In this document: positions 9,381 through 18,207 of the stretch, piece by piece | Layout of the letters: each line of letters begins with the position of its first letter | Position numbering within the stretch: position 1 is the stretch's first letter | NCBI RefSeq assembly: GCF_000172155.1 | Contig: NZ_ABIZ01000001.1 | Location: 3,195,105-3,259,104, forward strand | Source of the DNA: Verrucomicrobium spinosum DSM 4136 = JCM 18804 | GTDB taxonomy: Bacteria > Verrucomicrobiota > Verrucomicrobiia > Verrucomicrobiales > Verrucomicrobiaceae | Direction: 5' to 3' | DNA: 64,000 bases | Translations under genes and position numbers: made by a program | The notes under the pieces: model-generated | What the model was told of the DNA's origin: nothing | The model's database searches: none | The model's input: the letters and a program-made list of their open reading frames with translations, nothing else

Positions 9381-9658
9381 CCCCCATGGTGCAGGGGAAC
9401 TGGCATTTGTCCAATGGTGATCGCAATCAGGTGGCATTTGTCCGGTGGACCCGGGCAACCGGGGAGGTCGGGGTGTTGCAAGTGTCGCTGACTGCAACAG
9501 GAAATGGTGTGGGGATACGGTTGCTGTCTTGTTCTGTGTGTGTGTTAACCGTTCATGATGAGTGAGTTGAGTGTTGGGGGGCTGAATTGGCATCCCCAGT
9601 GCTGAAGATTGTTCGCAGTCGTCCGCCAGTTGCGGACCTGCCAACAACAACACTCCCT

Positions 9659-10603
9659 ATGAAAGCATCGACTCCCGTTTGTCTTCGTGCCCTGCTTGCG
9701 ACCGCGTCGCTTGGGGCCTGTCTGGGGCTCTCCGCTCCTGCCATGGCTGGCGAACCGTCTGCCAAGGCACCCGTGGCAGCCATCACTCCTGCACCCGAGG
9801 AACCTTGGGTGCATGCCTTGTTCCAACTCGACATCTCTGACCACTACATCACGCCTCGCGGCCTGAATGTAGAGAACGAGGGCGTCATCTTCCAGCCGTT
9901 GTTTCTGGTGTTTTGGAACCTGTACTCCGACAAGGATGCAGGGTTCCTCACGGATGTGACGCTGACCACCGGTGTGTGGAGCTCCATCCACACGCATGAG
10001 TCTGGAGCCGACCCTGGCTATTGGAATGAGTTCGATCCCATCCTGGGGCTCACCTTCAAGTTCGCGGGCGGATTCACCCTGGACACCACCTTTACCTCCT
10101 TCGAGAGCATGGTGGATTCCTACCCGACCTCCACCCACTTTGAAGCCAAGCTGTCCTTCGATGACTCCAAGTATCTGGGCAAGTTTGCCCTGAATCCCTG
10201 GATCGCCTTCTGGCAGGAGCTGGATGAGAAAGCCACGGTCGTCTTTGACACCAGCACCTCTGATAGTTCCTTCTACTTCACCATCGGGATCAAGCCCTCG
10301 TTCAAGCTGAAGAACTTCACCTTCGAGTTCCCGACCTCCATCAACCTGGTGGGCGACGAGTTCTACCAGCAGATGGATGGCTCCCCAGGCGGCTCCGGGC
10401 TGGCGGTCTTCTCCACCGGTATGAAAGTAAGCGTACCGTTGACCTTTGTTCCCAAAGACCTGGGGTTTTGGACGGCTTATGCCGGGGTGAAATACTACCA
10501 CCTGGACAATCAGGGCCTCCTGGATGGCAACAAGGTGCTCACTCCAAACGAGCATCGTGAGGACCTTGTCCAGTTCCACGGCGGCATCTCCATCTTCTTC
10601 TAA
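9659..10603 (+). CDS. Outer-membrane beta-barrel protein (putative channel), unknown family
   Basis: The 314-residue protein starts with a signal peptide (MKASTPVCLRALLATASLG... ending near APAMAG). It then has alternating aromatic/hydrophobic strands such as VIFQPLFLVFWNLYSD and FTLDTTFTSFE, and ends in a phenylalanine-rich strand (GGISIFF), the C-terminal signature recognised by the outer-membrane barrel assembly machinery. I do not recognise a named family. ATG 9659 is chosen because it gives a normal signal peptide; the frame is open from 9587. It heads a same-strand set with a cysteine hydrolase and an NCS2-like permease, so it may provide outer-membrane passage for their substrate. Confidence 0.75.
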   Translation: MKASTPVCLRALLATASLGACLGLSAPAMAGEPSAKAPVAAITPAPEEPWVHALFQLDISDHYITPRGLNVENEGVIFQPLFLVFWNLYSDKDAGFLTDVTLTTGVWSSIHTHESGADPGYWNEFDPILGLTFKFAGGFTLDTTFTSFESMVDSYPTSTHFEAKLSFDDSKYLGKFALNPWIAFWQELDEKATVVFDTSTSDSSFYFTIGIKPSFKLKNFTFEFPTSINLVGDEFYQQMDGSPGGSGLAVFSTGMKVSVPLTFVPKDLGFWTAYAGVKYYHLDNQGLLDGNKVLTPNEHREDLVQFHGGISIFF

Positions 10604-10627
10604 GCCGTCCCGGCGCGGCAAATGCTT

Positions 10628-10675
10628 GGCTCCATGGCGGGGAGGTCTCCGCTGTACCCGCCGTGGAGCCTCCTT
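10628..10675 (+). terminator. Hairpin with pyrimidine tail after the barrel gene
   Basis: Inverted repeat of 14 bases (GGCTCCATGGCGGG / CCCGCCGTGGAGCC, one G-U-type mismatch) around a 15-base loop, followed by TCCTTCTCC. It begins 25 bases after the barrel stop and ends about 35 bases before the hydrolase start. It may partly end transcription or protect the upstream mRNA. Confidence 0.5.
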
Positions 10676-10710
10676 CTCCATTTCATCCTCCCGGACCATC
10701 CATCCAGCCC

Positions 10711-11385
10711 ATGAGCACCCCTTCAGTCAGCATTGACGCGGAACCTTACGCCTTCGAGCTCAAACCGGACCAGTGTGCCCTGCTCATCATCGACATGCAG
10801 CGGGATTTCCTTGAACCTGGCGGGTTTGGCGAGATGCTGGGGAACGACGTCTCGCAGTTGCGGCGCACCATCGAGCCCAACAAAACGCTCCTGTCCGCCT
10901 GGCGCAGCGCAGGGCTCCAGGTGCTGCACACCCGGGAAGGGCACCGCCCTGATCTGACCGACCTGCCTCCCGCCAAAAAGGTGCGCGGCAAGAGCGAGAA
11001 GACCATCGGCGACCCGGGACCCATGGGGCGCATTCTCGTGCGCGGGGAGCCGGGGCACGACATTATTGCCGAACTCTATCCGCTGCCGGATGAACCGGTC
11101 ATCGACAAGCCGGGGAAGGGGGCGTTCTTCGCCACCGACCTGCATGCGATCCTCCAGAACAAGGGCATCACCCAACTGGTGGTGACCGGGGTCACCACGG
11201 AGGTCTGCGTGAACACCACGGTGCGTGAGGCCAATGACCGCGGCTACGAATGCCTGGTGCCGGAGGATTGTGTTGGCTCCTATTTCCCGGAATTCCAGGA
11301 GATGGGGCTCAAGATGATCAAGGCCCAGGGCGGTATCTTCGGCTGGGTCACCAGCTCTCCCGCCATCGTGGAGGCCCTGGCCTGA
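10711..11385 (+). CDS. Cysteine hydrolase, isochorismatase-like family
   Basis: Amidase-type cysteine hydrolase of 224 residues. The catalytic triad is visible: Asp in LLIIDMQRDF (near residue 28), Lys in DKPGKGAFF (near 133) and the nucleophilic Cys in TTEVCVNTT (near 168). The family hydrolyses small amides such as biuret, ureidoacrylate, nicotinamide or N-carbamoyl compounds. Biuret-hydrolase-like members often carry the same TTEVCV context and sit beside nitrogen-compound permeases, as here. The start ATG 10711 follows the hairpin and matches the family N-terminus; the frame is open from 10663. The specific substrate is unknown. The neighbouring NCS2-like permease suggests a cyclic or ureido nitrogen compound. 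Confidence 0.88.
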   Translation: MSTPSVSIDAEPYAFELKPDQCALLIIDMQRDFLEPGGFGEMLGNDVSQLRRTIEPNKTLLSAWRSAGLQVLHTREGHRPDLTDLPPAKKVRGKSEKTIGDPGPMGRILVRGEPGHDIIAELYPLPDEPVIDKPGKGAFFATDLHAILQNKGITQLVVTGVTTEVCVNTTVREANDRGYECLVPEDCVGSYFPEFQEMGLKMIKAQGGIFGWVTSSPAIVEALA

Positions 11386-11452
11386 CGGCTCCTCTGCCAG
11401 TTTCAGATTCTCTCGATCAGCAACGCATGAAACTCAAATAACACCTGCAGTC

Positions 11453-13051
11453 ATGACCACTCCCTCCCTTAGCAAGCCCAAGATATGGGTTCCAGGTGAC
11501 TGGAACGCCTTTTTCGGATTCGGGACCAACATCCTGGTCAACCTTCTCACCCTCACCGCACTTTTGCGCTATGTCTTGAAGATGCCAGATGACATCGTGT
11601 TTGGGCGCATCCTTCCCGCCACAGGGCTGATGCTTTGCCTGAGCACGGTGTACTATGCGTGGCTGGCCTACAAGCTGGCGCTCAAAACGGGGCGTTCTGA
11701 CGTCTGCGCACTGCCGTCTGGTACAAGCGTGCCGCACATGTTTGTGGTGGTCTTTGTCATCATGCTGCCCATCTCCTTGAAGACGGGGGATCCCATCAAG
11801 GGCTGGGAGGCTGGCCTCACGTGGGTGTTTATCCAGAGCTTTGTGCTCATGATCGGTGGCTTCATCGCCCCGATCATTCGCAAGATCACGCCTCGTGCCG
11901 CCCTGCTTGGCACCCTGGCCGGTGTGTCCATCAGCTTCATCTCCATGCGCCCGGCGGTGGAAATGTTCATGACGCCGATCATCGGTGTGGTCTGCTTTGC
12001 GATCATCCTGCTTAGCTGGTTTGGCGGAGTGCGCTACTTCAAGGGCATTCCGGCGGGTCTCATCGCCATCGCAGTGGGCAGTCTCATCGCTTGGGGATCG
12101 AATCTGTTCGGTGCCAACTATGGTGGCATGAGTCTGGAAAAGCTCAGCCAGTCCTTCAGCAGCTTCGGCTTCTCCCTCCCGCTGCCGGCTTTCGGTCACA
12201 TCTTCTCCGGGTTTGAGTTCCTGGGGGTCATTCTGGTCACGGCCATTCCGTTTGGCATCTACGATCTCGTGGAAGCACTCGACAACGTGGAGAGCGCGGC
12301 AGTGGCAGGGGATGAGTTTCCCACCACCCGGGTGCTTACGGCAGACGGTGTCATCAGCCTCATCGGTTGCTGCCTGGGAAATCCCTTCATCAACGCGGTT
12401 TACATTGGCCATCCCGGCTGGAAATCGATGGGGGGGCGCATCGGCTATTCAGCCGCCACGGGTGTGGTCGTGATTCTGTTCTGCACCTTTGGGATTGTTT
12501 CTCTGATGTCGTCTCTCATCCCGATCGTCGCCATCTCACCGATCCTCCTGTACATTGGCATGTTAATCGGTGCCCAGGCCTTCCAGGAGACGCCGAAGCG
12601 GCATGCTCCGGCCATCATTCTCGCGCTGACGCCGCACCTTGCGGCCTGGGGCAAGATGCTGATCGACAACAGCCTGGGCGCTGCCGGAACGAATGCGGCT
12701 GCTGTGGGGCTGGACAAGCTCGGCCAGGTGGGCGTGCTCTACCACGGCCTGGAAGTGATGGGCGGCGGTGCCATCTTGAGCGGCGTCATCCTGCCAGCCA
12801 TCGCGGTCTTCATCATTGACCGCAGCTTCGTCAAGGCGGGTGCCTTTGCAGTGACGGGTGGTGTGCTCACCTTCTTTGGGTTGATGCACGGGGAGAAGAT
12901 CGGCATTGCCGAGTCACCCGTGATGGCCCTCACTTATCTGTTGGTCGCAGGCGTGCTCTTTGGCTGCGCCAAGTATGCCACGACCGAGCCTCTGCCCGCC
13001 GCCCACGGCGAGGAGGAAGAAGAGCTTGGGAAGGCTGCCACCCCGGCTTGA
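11453..13051 (+). CDS. NCS2/xanthine-uracil-permease-like membrane transporter
   Basis: A 532-residue inner-membrane protein with about 12-13 hydrophobic segments and short loops. The repeated half-structure, FGFGTNILVNLLTL near the start and the central VEALDNVESAAVAGDEFPTT segment with an acidic cluster, resemble nucleobase:cation symporters of the NCS2/AzgA clan; homologues are sometimes loosely named 'regulator'. The C-terminus is acidic (HGEEEEELG). It lies 67 bases after the cysteine hydrolase and probably imports its substrate. Family placement is fair; the substrate is unknown. Confidence 0.75.
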   Translation: MTTPSLSKPKIWVPGDWNAFFGFGTNILVNLLTLTALLRYVLKMPDDIVFGRILPATGLMLCLSTVYYAWLAYKLALKTGRSDVCALPSGTSVPHMFVVVFVIMLPISLKTGDPIKGWEAGLTWVFIQSFVLMIGGFIAPIIRKITPRAALLGTLAGVSISFISMRPAVEMFMTPIIGVVCFAIILLSWFGGVRYFKGIPAGLIAIAVGSLIAWGSNLFGANYGGMSLEKLSQSFSSFGFSLPLPAFGHIFSGFEFLGVILVTAIPFGIYDLVEALDNVESAAVAGDEFPTTRVLTADGVISLIGCCLGNPFINAVYIGHPGWKSMGGRIGYSAATGVVVILFCTFGIVSLMSSLIPIVAISPILLYIGMLIGAQAFQETPKRHAPAIILALTPHLAAWGKMLIDNSLGAAGTNAAAVGLDKLGQVGVLYHGLEVMGGGAILSGVILPAIAVFIIDRSFVKAGAFAVTGGVLTFFGLMHGEKIGIAESPVMALTYLLVAGVLFGCAKYATTEPLPAAHGEEEEELGKAATPA

Positions 13052-13409
13052 CCTTGTGTCACTCCGGTGGCGTGGCACCCATTGTCCCGCTGCCCGGACG
13101 CTGCAGCCCCAAGGACCTGTGTGGCTGCAGCGCCCGGTACCGCTCCGGAAGAGGAGCATTCATTTCACTCTGAAATTCTTTCGTCCAGTCAGTCTAGTTC
13201 GTTTGGTTGTGTTGGGTAAGTGCCAATTGCCAGAAGGCGGTGCTGCATGACAGCCAGTTGCGGAGGTGAGCCCGCAGCAGGCCAAAGCAAATCCGCTTTC
13301 TGGCCTTTTCGTGAAGGTGTTCCTGGAGTTGCAGCTCGGGGCCCTGGAGGCCAAATTGAGGCGCAGCCTGACCTAACCTGACAGTGCCACTCAAACCCTC
13401 CCTGCACGC
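13052..13409. other. Intergenic region with a 10-bp hairpin
   Basis: No coding frame with family character is visible in these 358 bases. The one structure is a perfect 10-base inverted repeat at 13099-13108 and 13123-13132 (CGCTGCAGCC / GGCTGCAGCG) with a 14-base loop, about 50 bases after the permease stop. It lacks a U-run. The rest probably holds the promoter of the cupin gene, but no convincing -35/-10 pair stands out. Confidence 0.4.
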
Positions 13410-13787
13410 GTGATTCCTCCTGCCACTTCTCCTTCCTTTCCACTCGTCGAACTACCGGATCTATTTAACATTGCCCAGCATCCTGAATCGGTGCCTTGGA
13501 GGCCCTTTCGCGACGGCGTGGAAATCCACCGTCTCTATGGAGACGGCATCACTGGGCCCACGGCCGCGTTGCTGAGGTTTCACAAGGCGGCGCACATTCC
13601 TGAACATGTGCACGAAGGCTATGAACACATCCTGGTACTGGCGGGGAGCCAGTGGGATCATCAAGGTAAGATCGTGGCGGGTACGCTCCGGATCCATCCG
13701 CCGGGGACCAGCCATGAGGTGAGAAGCGATGCGGGCTGCATCGTCCTCGCCATCTACGAGAAGCCGGTCAGATTCCTGGGGGAGTAG
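13410..13787 (+). CDS. Small cupin protein, ChrR-like
   Basis: A 125-residue single-domain cupin with the metal-binding pattern in order: HVHEGYEH (two His and a Glu near residues 68-74), then PPGTSHEV with the later His. The fold and length resemble ChrR-type cupins, used as zinc-binding anti-sigma or sensor domains, but the N-terminal anti-sigma part is missing. It could instead be a small dioxygenase-like or sensor cupin. The start is GTG 13410, with a 5' region lacking a strong ribosome site. No sigma factor gene is adjacent, so regulation of an ECF sigma factor is unsupported. Confidence 0.75.
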   Translation: MIPPATSPSFPLVELPDLFNIAQHPESVPWRPFRDGVEIHRLYGDGITGPTAALLRFHKAAHIPEHVHEGYEHILVLAGSQWDHQGKIVAGTLRIHPPGTSHEVRSDAGCIVLAIYEKPVRFLGE

Positions 13788-14240
13788 GAGATCTTCCTTC
13801 CAGACGATTGAAGGGCGGAGTGCGTCAACGATGAATCGAACGAAGGTGGAGACGTAGGAAGGTTGCGTTGGGCCGAGGGCGCTGCCTATTGATCACGACC
13901 GACGCATATCCTGCCGCGTGAAGTACGGAGGAGCGGCCTTGAATCTGGAGAAGCAAAGTGACAGGGGGTATTTTTTCTGAGGGCTGGATAATCAAAGCAG
14001 GAGGTTTTAATGGTGCCGGGCCGCTATTTGGGCTTGGGGATGAACACTTTTCGTGGAATAGCAAAACTTCCTGTTTCCAATTTGAAGAACCTGTGATAGT
14101 TTTCAGTCTCTAGCGAGAACACCTGTCCAATTCAAGGCATGGCAGGTCATCAGGTGAGTCTTTGTATTCAGTGGTGATTTGAAACCCGACGGTCGGGAAC
14201 AGTCGAAGATGCAGCAGTCGGTCCGAGCAGATGGTACAAG
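13788..14240. other. Intergenic leader region of the RNA-binding protein gene
   Basis: These 453 bases are lower in GC than their neighbours and hold no convincing gene; a minus-strand 79-codon frame at 13825-14064 is Pro/Ser-rich and unsupported. Close to the RRM gene is a tight 6-base inverted repeat (CCCGAC/GTCGGG at about 14182-14194). A long structured leader would be usual for a cold-inducible glycine-rich RRM gene, but this is inference. Confidence 0.35.
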
Positions 14241-14693
14241 ATGAATACGAAGATGTATGTTGGCAACCTGGCCTGGAGCGCCACGGAGCAAGATGTCCGT
14301 GAACTTTTCTCCCAGTATGGCGCGGTGACGGAAGTTAGCCTTCCCACGGATCGTGACACGGGCCGCCCGCGTGGCTTTGCCTTTGTGGCAATGGACACGA
14401 AGGAGGCAATGGACGCCGCTATCAAGGGTCTCAACGGCCTTGAGTGGATGGGCCGTGCGCTGACCGTGAATGAGGCTCGCCCCCGTGAGGAGCGCCCCTC
14501 CTATTCCGGCGGTGGTGGTGGTTACAGCGGTGGCGGTGGCGGCGGTGGTCGCAAAGGCGGCGGCGGCGGTTACGGCGGCGGCGGTGGCGGTGGTTACGGC
14601 GGCGGCGGCGGTGGCCGTGGTGACCGTCGTAGCGGCGGCGGTGGTGGTGGTTACGGCGGCGGCGGCGGTAGCCGTGGCGGTGATCGCTGGTAA
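14241..14693 (+). CDS. Glycine-rich RNA-binding protein with one RRM
   Basis: RNA chaperone-type protein of 150 residues. Residues 1-80 form one RNA recognition motif: RNP2 is MYVGNLAW at residues 5-12 and RNP1 is RGFAFVAM near 45-52. Residues 90-150 are a glycine-rich tail with repeated GGGYGGG and single Arg/Lys/Tyr residues. Such cold-shock-associated RRM proteins occur in cyanobacteria and many Gram-negatives and bind single-stranded RNA. The tail comes from a GGC/GGT-rich DNA stretch (about 14505-14690). A clear intrinsic terminator follows, so it is transcribed alone. Confidence 0.93.
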   Translation: MNTKMYVGNLAWSATEQDVRELFSQYGAVTEVSLPTDRDTGRPRGFAFVAMDTKEAMDAAIKGLNGLEWMGRALTVNEARPREERPSYSGGGGGYSGGGGGGGRKGGGGGYGGGGGGGYGGGGGGRGDRRSGGGGGGYGGGGGSRGGDRW

Positions 14694-14738
14694 TCTCTCC
14701 GACAGCTGTCCAGCACCAAGCTGAACACAAGATTTAGG

Positions 14739-14775
14739 GTGATGCTCTGTGGGGCATCACTCTTTTCTGTTTTTG
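14739..14775 (+). terminator. Intrinsic terminator of the RRM gene
   Basis: Stem GTGATGC / GCATCAC (14739-14745 and 14754-14760) with a G/U-rich loop, followed directly by TCTTTTCTGTTTTT. It lies 46 bases after the RRM stop and just outside the 3' end of the convergent IclR gene. Confidence 0.8.
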
Positions 14776-14783
14776 GTCAGGTT

Positions 14784-15644
14784 TCACTCCCAATCGGGCG
14801 GAAAAGAGCCCCCAAGGCGATCGGTGAGTCGGGAGGCGTGCTCCTTGATTGCGTCCGCCGCCTGTATGAGGGCAGTGGGCGAGAGACGGTCCACTGGTCC
14901 ACTGACCCAGAGGGCGGCAATCGGACGGCCGTGGAGATCGAATACGGGTGCTGCGGCACACCGAAACGACTCACTTTCTTCCCCCTCATCCAGGGCATAG
15001 CCGACGGTTCGCACCTGGTCGAGGACTCTGGCGTACTCTGCCCAAGTTGTGATTGTGTGGGGGGTAAAACGCATAAAAGTCAGGTGTGACTTCAGGCGGG
15101 AAAGGGATGATGGATCCAGAAACGCCAGCATAGCCTTTGCTGGTGCAGCAGAATGGAGAGGAAAGGCGTGGCCCAACTCCACCACCACCTTTACGGGATG
15201 GAGGGAGGGGACCTGATCCAGGACGACTCCATGGCTGCCGGCCAGAGTGCCGATCAGGGCTGTTTCCCCGGTAATATTGCGGAGAGATATTAGCACTGGA
15301 GCCGCGACTTGCAGGAGTCTGTCTCCGCCCAGGGCTGTGTGACCGAGGGCGAGCATTTTGCGGCTGATCCGGTAGGACTTGCCTTCTTCATCCCTCTCCA
15401 CATACCCGCGGAGGGTCAGGGTGGAGGCGATCCTGAAGACGGTGTTTTTGGGAATCTTAAGCCCGTCTGTCAGCCCAGCGAGGGTCAACCCTTCAGGCTG
15501 CCGGGCCAGCAGTTCAATGAAGTCCAAGGTGCGGTCAAGAATAGGAACACGGTAGCGCGCAAGGGCTGTCAGAGATGGATCAATCTTCTGGAGGCTTTTG
15601 CCTGCAGACGGTGAATTCGCTTTCCGCTTCGGCCGGGTAGTCAT
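14784..15644 (-). CDS. IclR family transcriptional regulator
   Basis: A 286-residue regulator. Residues ~30-95 form the winged HTH (RTLDFIELLARQPEGLTLAGL, then KIPKNTVFRIASTLTLRGYV). Residues ~105-280 form the IclR effector domain (GETALIGTLAGSHGVVLDQV, PLHSAAPAKAMLAFL, a YALDEGEE segment and FDLHGRPIAALWVSG). A basic, Ser-rich 25-residue N-terminal extension precedes the HTH. It diverges from the FAD-dependent oxidoreductase gene (105 bases apart), the probable target along with itself. Confidence 0.9.
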   Translation of the reverse strand: MTTRPKRKANSPSAGKSLQKIDPSLTALARYRVPILDRTLDFIELLARQPEGLTLAGLTDGLKIPKNTVFRIASTLTLRGYVERDEEGKSYRISRKMLALGHTALGGDRLLQVAAPVLISLRNITGETALIGTLAGSHGVVLDQVPSLHPVKVVVELGHAFPLHSAAPAKAMLAFLDPSSLSRLKSHLTFMRFTPHTITTWAEYARVLDQVRTVGYALDEGEESESFRCAAAPVFDLHGRPIAALWVSGPVDRLSPTALIQAADAIKEHASRLTDRLGGSFPPDWE

Positions 15645-15654
15645 GTTGTTTTAT

Positions 15655-15682
15655 ATCACAAACAAGGTTTTAAATGACAAAC
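15655..15682. promoter_or_regulatory. Candidate operator repeats between the IclR gene and the oxidoreductase
   Basis: Two near-identical 9-mers, ATCACAAAC (15655-15663) and ATGACAAAC (15674-15682), lie 19 bases apart in an AT-rich patch just upstream of the IclR start. About two helical turns of spacing would suit a dimeric regulator. Visual evidence only. Confidence 0.3.
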
Positions 15683-15749
15683 GAAATGATAGAGCCGCGA
15701 AATAGGTGCTGTTTTGGTCAAGCTGTCCGAACCCGAAGTCTATCCCGTC

Positions 15750-18050
15750 ATGGCGTCATTCCATTTGCCCCCCTTCTTGACCGTACTCGCCAGCGTCGCG
15801 ACATGGGGCCCCCTGTGCCGGGCTGCCGATTTGGAGGCGGATCTGCTCATTGTCGGTGGTAACGAATCTGCCTGTGCGGCCGCTGTGCAGGCGGCGAGAC
15901 TGGGCGTGAAGAGGGTGGTTCTGGTGAATGACATCGACTGGCTGGGTGGGCAGTTCAGTGCGGAAGGGGTAGGCTGTCTGGATGAGTGGACGATGGTGGA
16001 GGGGCGGCGGGTCAACTTCCCTCGCAGTGGTTTGTTTCTGGAGATGGTGCGTCGCATCCGGGCTCACAACAGCGCCAAGTATGGCAAGGCCACTCCTGGC
16101 AATGCCTTCTGCGGGACGGATACGATTGAACCGGCGGCGGCTGCGGAGTTGTTTGAAGGACTGGTCAATCCCTACGTTCAGAACGGCGTGCTGCGCATTG
16201 AGCGCGGCTGGGAACCCACCAGTGTCCAGGTGCAGGAAGGGGCAGTGGCAGGGGTGGCGTTCAAACCCGTCGCAGGCGGGGAGGCGAGGTTGCGCATCAC
16301 TGCGAAATTGACCCTCGATGCCAGCGACTGGGGTGATGTGATTCGTCTCAGCGGGGCAAAGTACGGGGCTGGCCCTGATCTCAAATCCAGGTTTGGAGAG
16401 CCCAGCGCCCCCGAAGCATTTGATGAAGCGGGAAATCAAGAAATGAATCCGCTGTCATGGTGTGTGGTGCTGCGTGAGACAGGCGGCAGGCACGCTGTGG
16501 TGCCGAAGCCTGCCTCGTATGATCCGCGTTCCTTCGCGGCTCTGGACAAGCTTGCCCCCTGGGTGGACAGTGATATGAGTGCGGGCATTTACAGCCCGAG
16601 CGGCAACAGCCCCTACACCCACCGACGGTTGGTGGACCGCTGGCACAACGGCTTCGCGCCAGGCACTGAGGCCACGTTTCTGAACTATCCGGTACAGGAT
16701 TATCCGCTGTGCCAGCTGCCGCAAAGAGTGGTGGAAGCGCTGGAACGGAACGAGCCTGGGGCATCGAGGAAAAACATCGTGGACCTCACGCCCGCGCAGC
16801 GGAAAATCATTTTTGACGACGCCCGGCAGCATGCCTTGGGGGTGCTGCACCATCTGCAGACTGCCGTGCATGACCGGGTGGGGGACTTTCCCCAGTCATT
16901 CCGCTACATGTCCCTGACCAGCGAATTTGGAACTGTGGACCGGTTGCCGCCCAAACCCTATGTACGTGAGGGGTTGAGGCTGGAGGCCCTCAGCATGCTC
17001 CGGGAGCAGGACATCCGCACGACCGAAAAAGAGCCAAAGTGGGCTCGCGTGCTGCCCCCGGACGGAGTTTTTGGCTTTCAGTTCAACATCGACTTCCATC
17101 CCACCCGGCGAGAATACCTCGCAGAGGATCGCAATGGCCCCTGGCAGTATGTGCATACTCCTGCGCGGGGCTGGCACACGGATACGGATCGCGCATTGTT
17201 CCCTCTGCGCGGTCTGGTCCCAGTAGCCATGGATGGCTTGATTGGAGGCGGGAAAAACATCGGGGTGAGCAGCGTGGTGCAGTCAGCCTTGCGATTGCAC
17301 GGGCAGATGATGCATGTGGGCCAGGCGGGTGGGACGCTGGCGTGGCTTTGTCTCAGGGATGGGAGGCAACCGAGGGCCGTGGCGGGAGATCTTGCGCGGG
17401 TGAGGGAGCTTCAACAGAAGCTATTGCGCGGTATCGGAGGACCGGGTGTGTTGATCTGGCCCTGGCATGATGTGGATCCTGACGCTGGCTATTTTGAGGC
17501 AGCCAATGCGTTGGCGCTGCGCGGCGTCTGGACACCAGAGGCTGGCAGCGTCTTCTTTCAGCCGGGCAAAGTTCTGACACGTCGAGAGCTCGCGAAGGCG
17601 CTGGTGAAACTGCATCGAGCAAGTGGGCTGGCCAAGGCGTGGCCTGTGCAGGAGCAACCGCTCTATCAGGATGTGGCGAAAGATGATCAGGATTGTTCTT
17701 TCATCGAGGCCATGGTCACCTGGGGTGAATTCCAGCCTACAGCGGAGAAGTTTCGTCCGGATGAAGTCGCCACCTCGGGCACGCTGCATGATTGGTTGAC
17801 CCGGCTGGGAATGCCTGTTTCCCATGGGCTGCTGGACAACAAGGGGCGTGCTTTGCAGCGGGCTGAGATGGTGCAGCACTTGTGGCGGGCCCTGCAGCAG
17901 CAGGGGGAGTGGTTTCCTGAGACCGGCGTTTGGTTGCGTGCTGGTGGGGATGAAGACGGGGATGGGCAGGGCAATCTGGAGGATGCCTTGCCGTTTGATA
18001 GCGACAACAACAATGTGCCGGATCGACTCCAGCCGGCCGTTTCATCGTAG
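15750..18050 (+). CDS. Secreted FAD-dependent oxidoreductase with C-terminal SLH-like repeats
   Basis: A 766-residue exported protein. A signal peptide (residues 1-26) is followed by a dinucleotide-binding motif, ADLLIVGGNESACAAAVQAARLG. The rest resembles the FAD-dependent oxidoreductase family common in Planctomycetes and Verrucomicrobia (WLGGQFSAEGVG; QFNIDFHPTRREYL; PVAMDGLIGGGKNIGVSS). After residue ~570 come SLH-like segments: FEAANALALRGVWTPEAG..., and YQDVAKDDQDCSFIEAMVTWG with FRPDEVAT. The tail carries Asp/Asn-rich GDEDGDGQGN and DSDNNNVPD, resembling calcium-binding TSP3/dockerin-type loops. The frame opens at 15714; ATG 15750 gives the signal peptide. Divergent from the IclR regulator. 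Substrate unknown. Confidence 0.82.
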   Translation: MASFHLPPFLTVLASVATWGPLCRAADLEADLLIVGGNESACAAAVQAARLGVKRVVLVNDIDWLGGQFSAEGVGCLDEWTMVEGRRVNFPRSGLFLEMVRRIRAHNSAKYGKATPGNAFCGTDTIEPAAAAELFEGLVNPYVQNGVLRIERGWEPTSVQVQEGAVAGVAFKPVAGGEARLRITAKLTLDASDWGDVIRLSGAKYGAGPDLKSRFGEPSAPEAFDEAGNQEMNPLSWCVVLRETGGRHAVVPKPASYDPRSFAALDKLAPWVDSDMSAGIYSPSGNSPYTHRRLVDRWHNGFAPGTEATFLNYPVQDYPLCQLPQRVVEALERNEPGASRKNIVDLTPAQRKIIFDDARQHALGVLHHLQTAVHDRVGDFPQSFRYMSLTSEFGTVDRLPPKPYVREGLRLEALSMLREQDIRTTEKEPKWARVLPPDGVFGFQFNIDFHPTRREYLAEDRNGPWQYVHTPARGWHTDTDRALFPLRGLVPVAMDGLIGGGKNIGVSSVVQSALRLHGQMMHVGQAGGTLAWLCLRDGRQPRAVAGDLARVRELQQKLLRGIGGPGVLIWPWHDVDPDAGYFEAANALALRGVWTPEAGSVFFQPGKVLTRRELAKALVKLHRASGLAKAWPVQEQPLYQDVAKDDQDCSFIEAMVTWGEFQPTAEKFRPDEVATSGTLHDWLTRLGMPVSHGLLDNKGRALQRAEMVQHLWRALQQQGEWFPETGVWLRAGGDEDGDGQGNLEDALPFDSDNNNVPDRLQPAVSS

Positions 18051-18207
18051 CGCATTCTTGAGGATGCGGAGGAGCGGGTGGGAGCGGCCTTTTGTGTGGT
18101 TTCATCCTGCGTCGTGCAAGCTGCCCTGGCCAGGCTCTTGCAAACGCAGCCACGAGCAACAAGCGACTCTTCACTCCTAACTCATAACTTCCAACCGCGC
18201 CCCACCC

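Noticed and set aside
14505-14690. GGC-rich repetitive tract as a CRISPR or microsatellite element
   Set aside because: It is the in-frame glycine-rich tail of the RRM protein; there are no spacers or regular repeat period.
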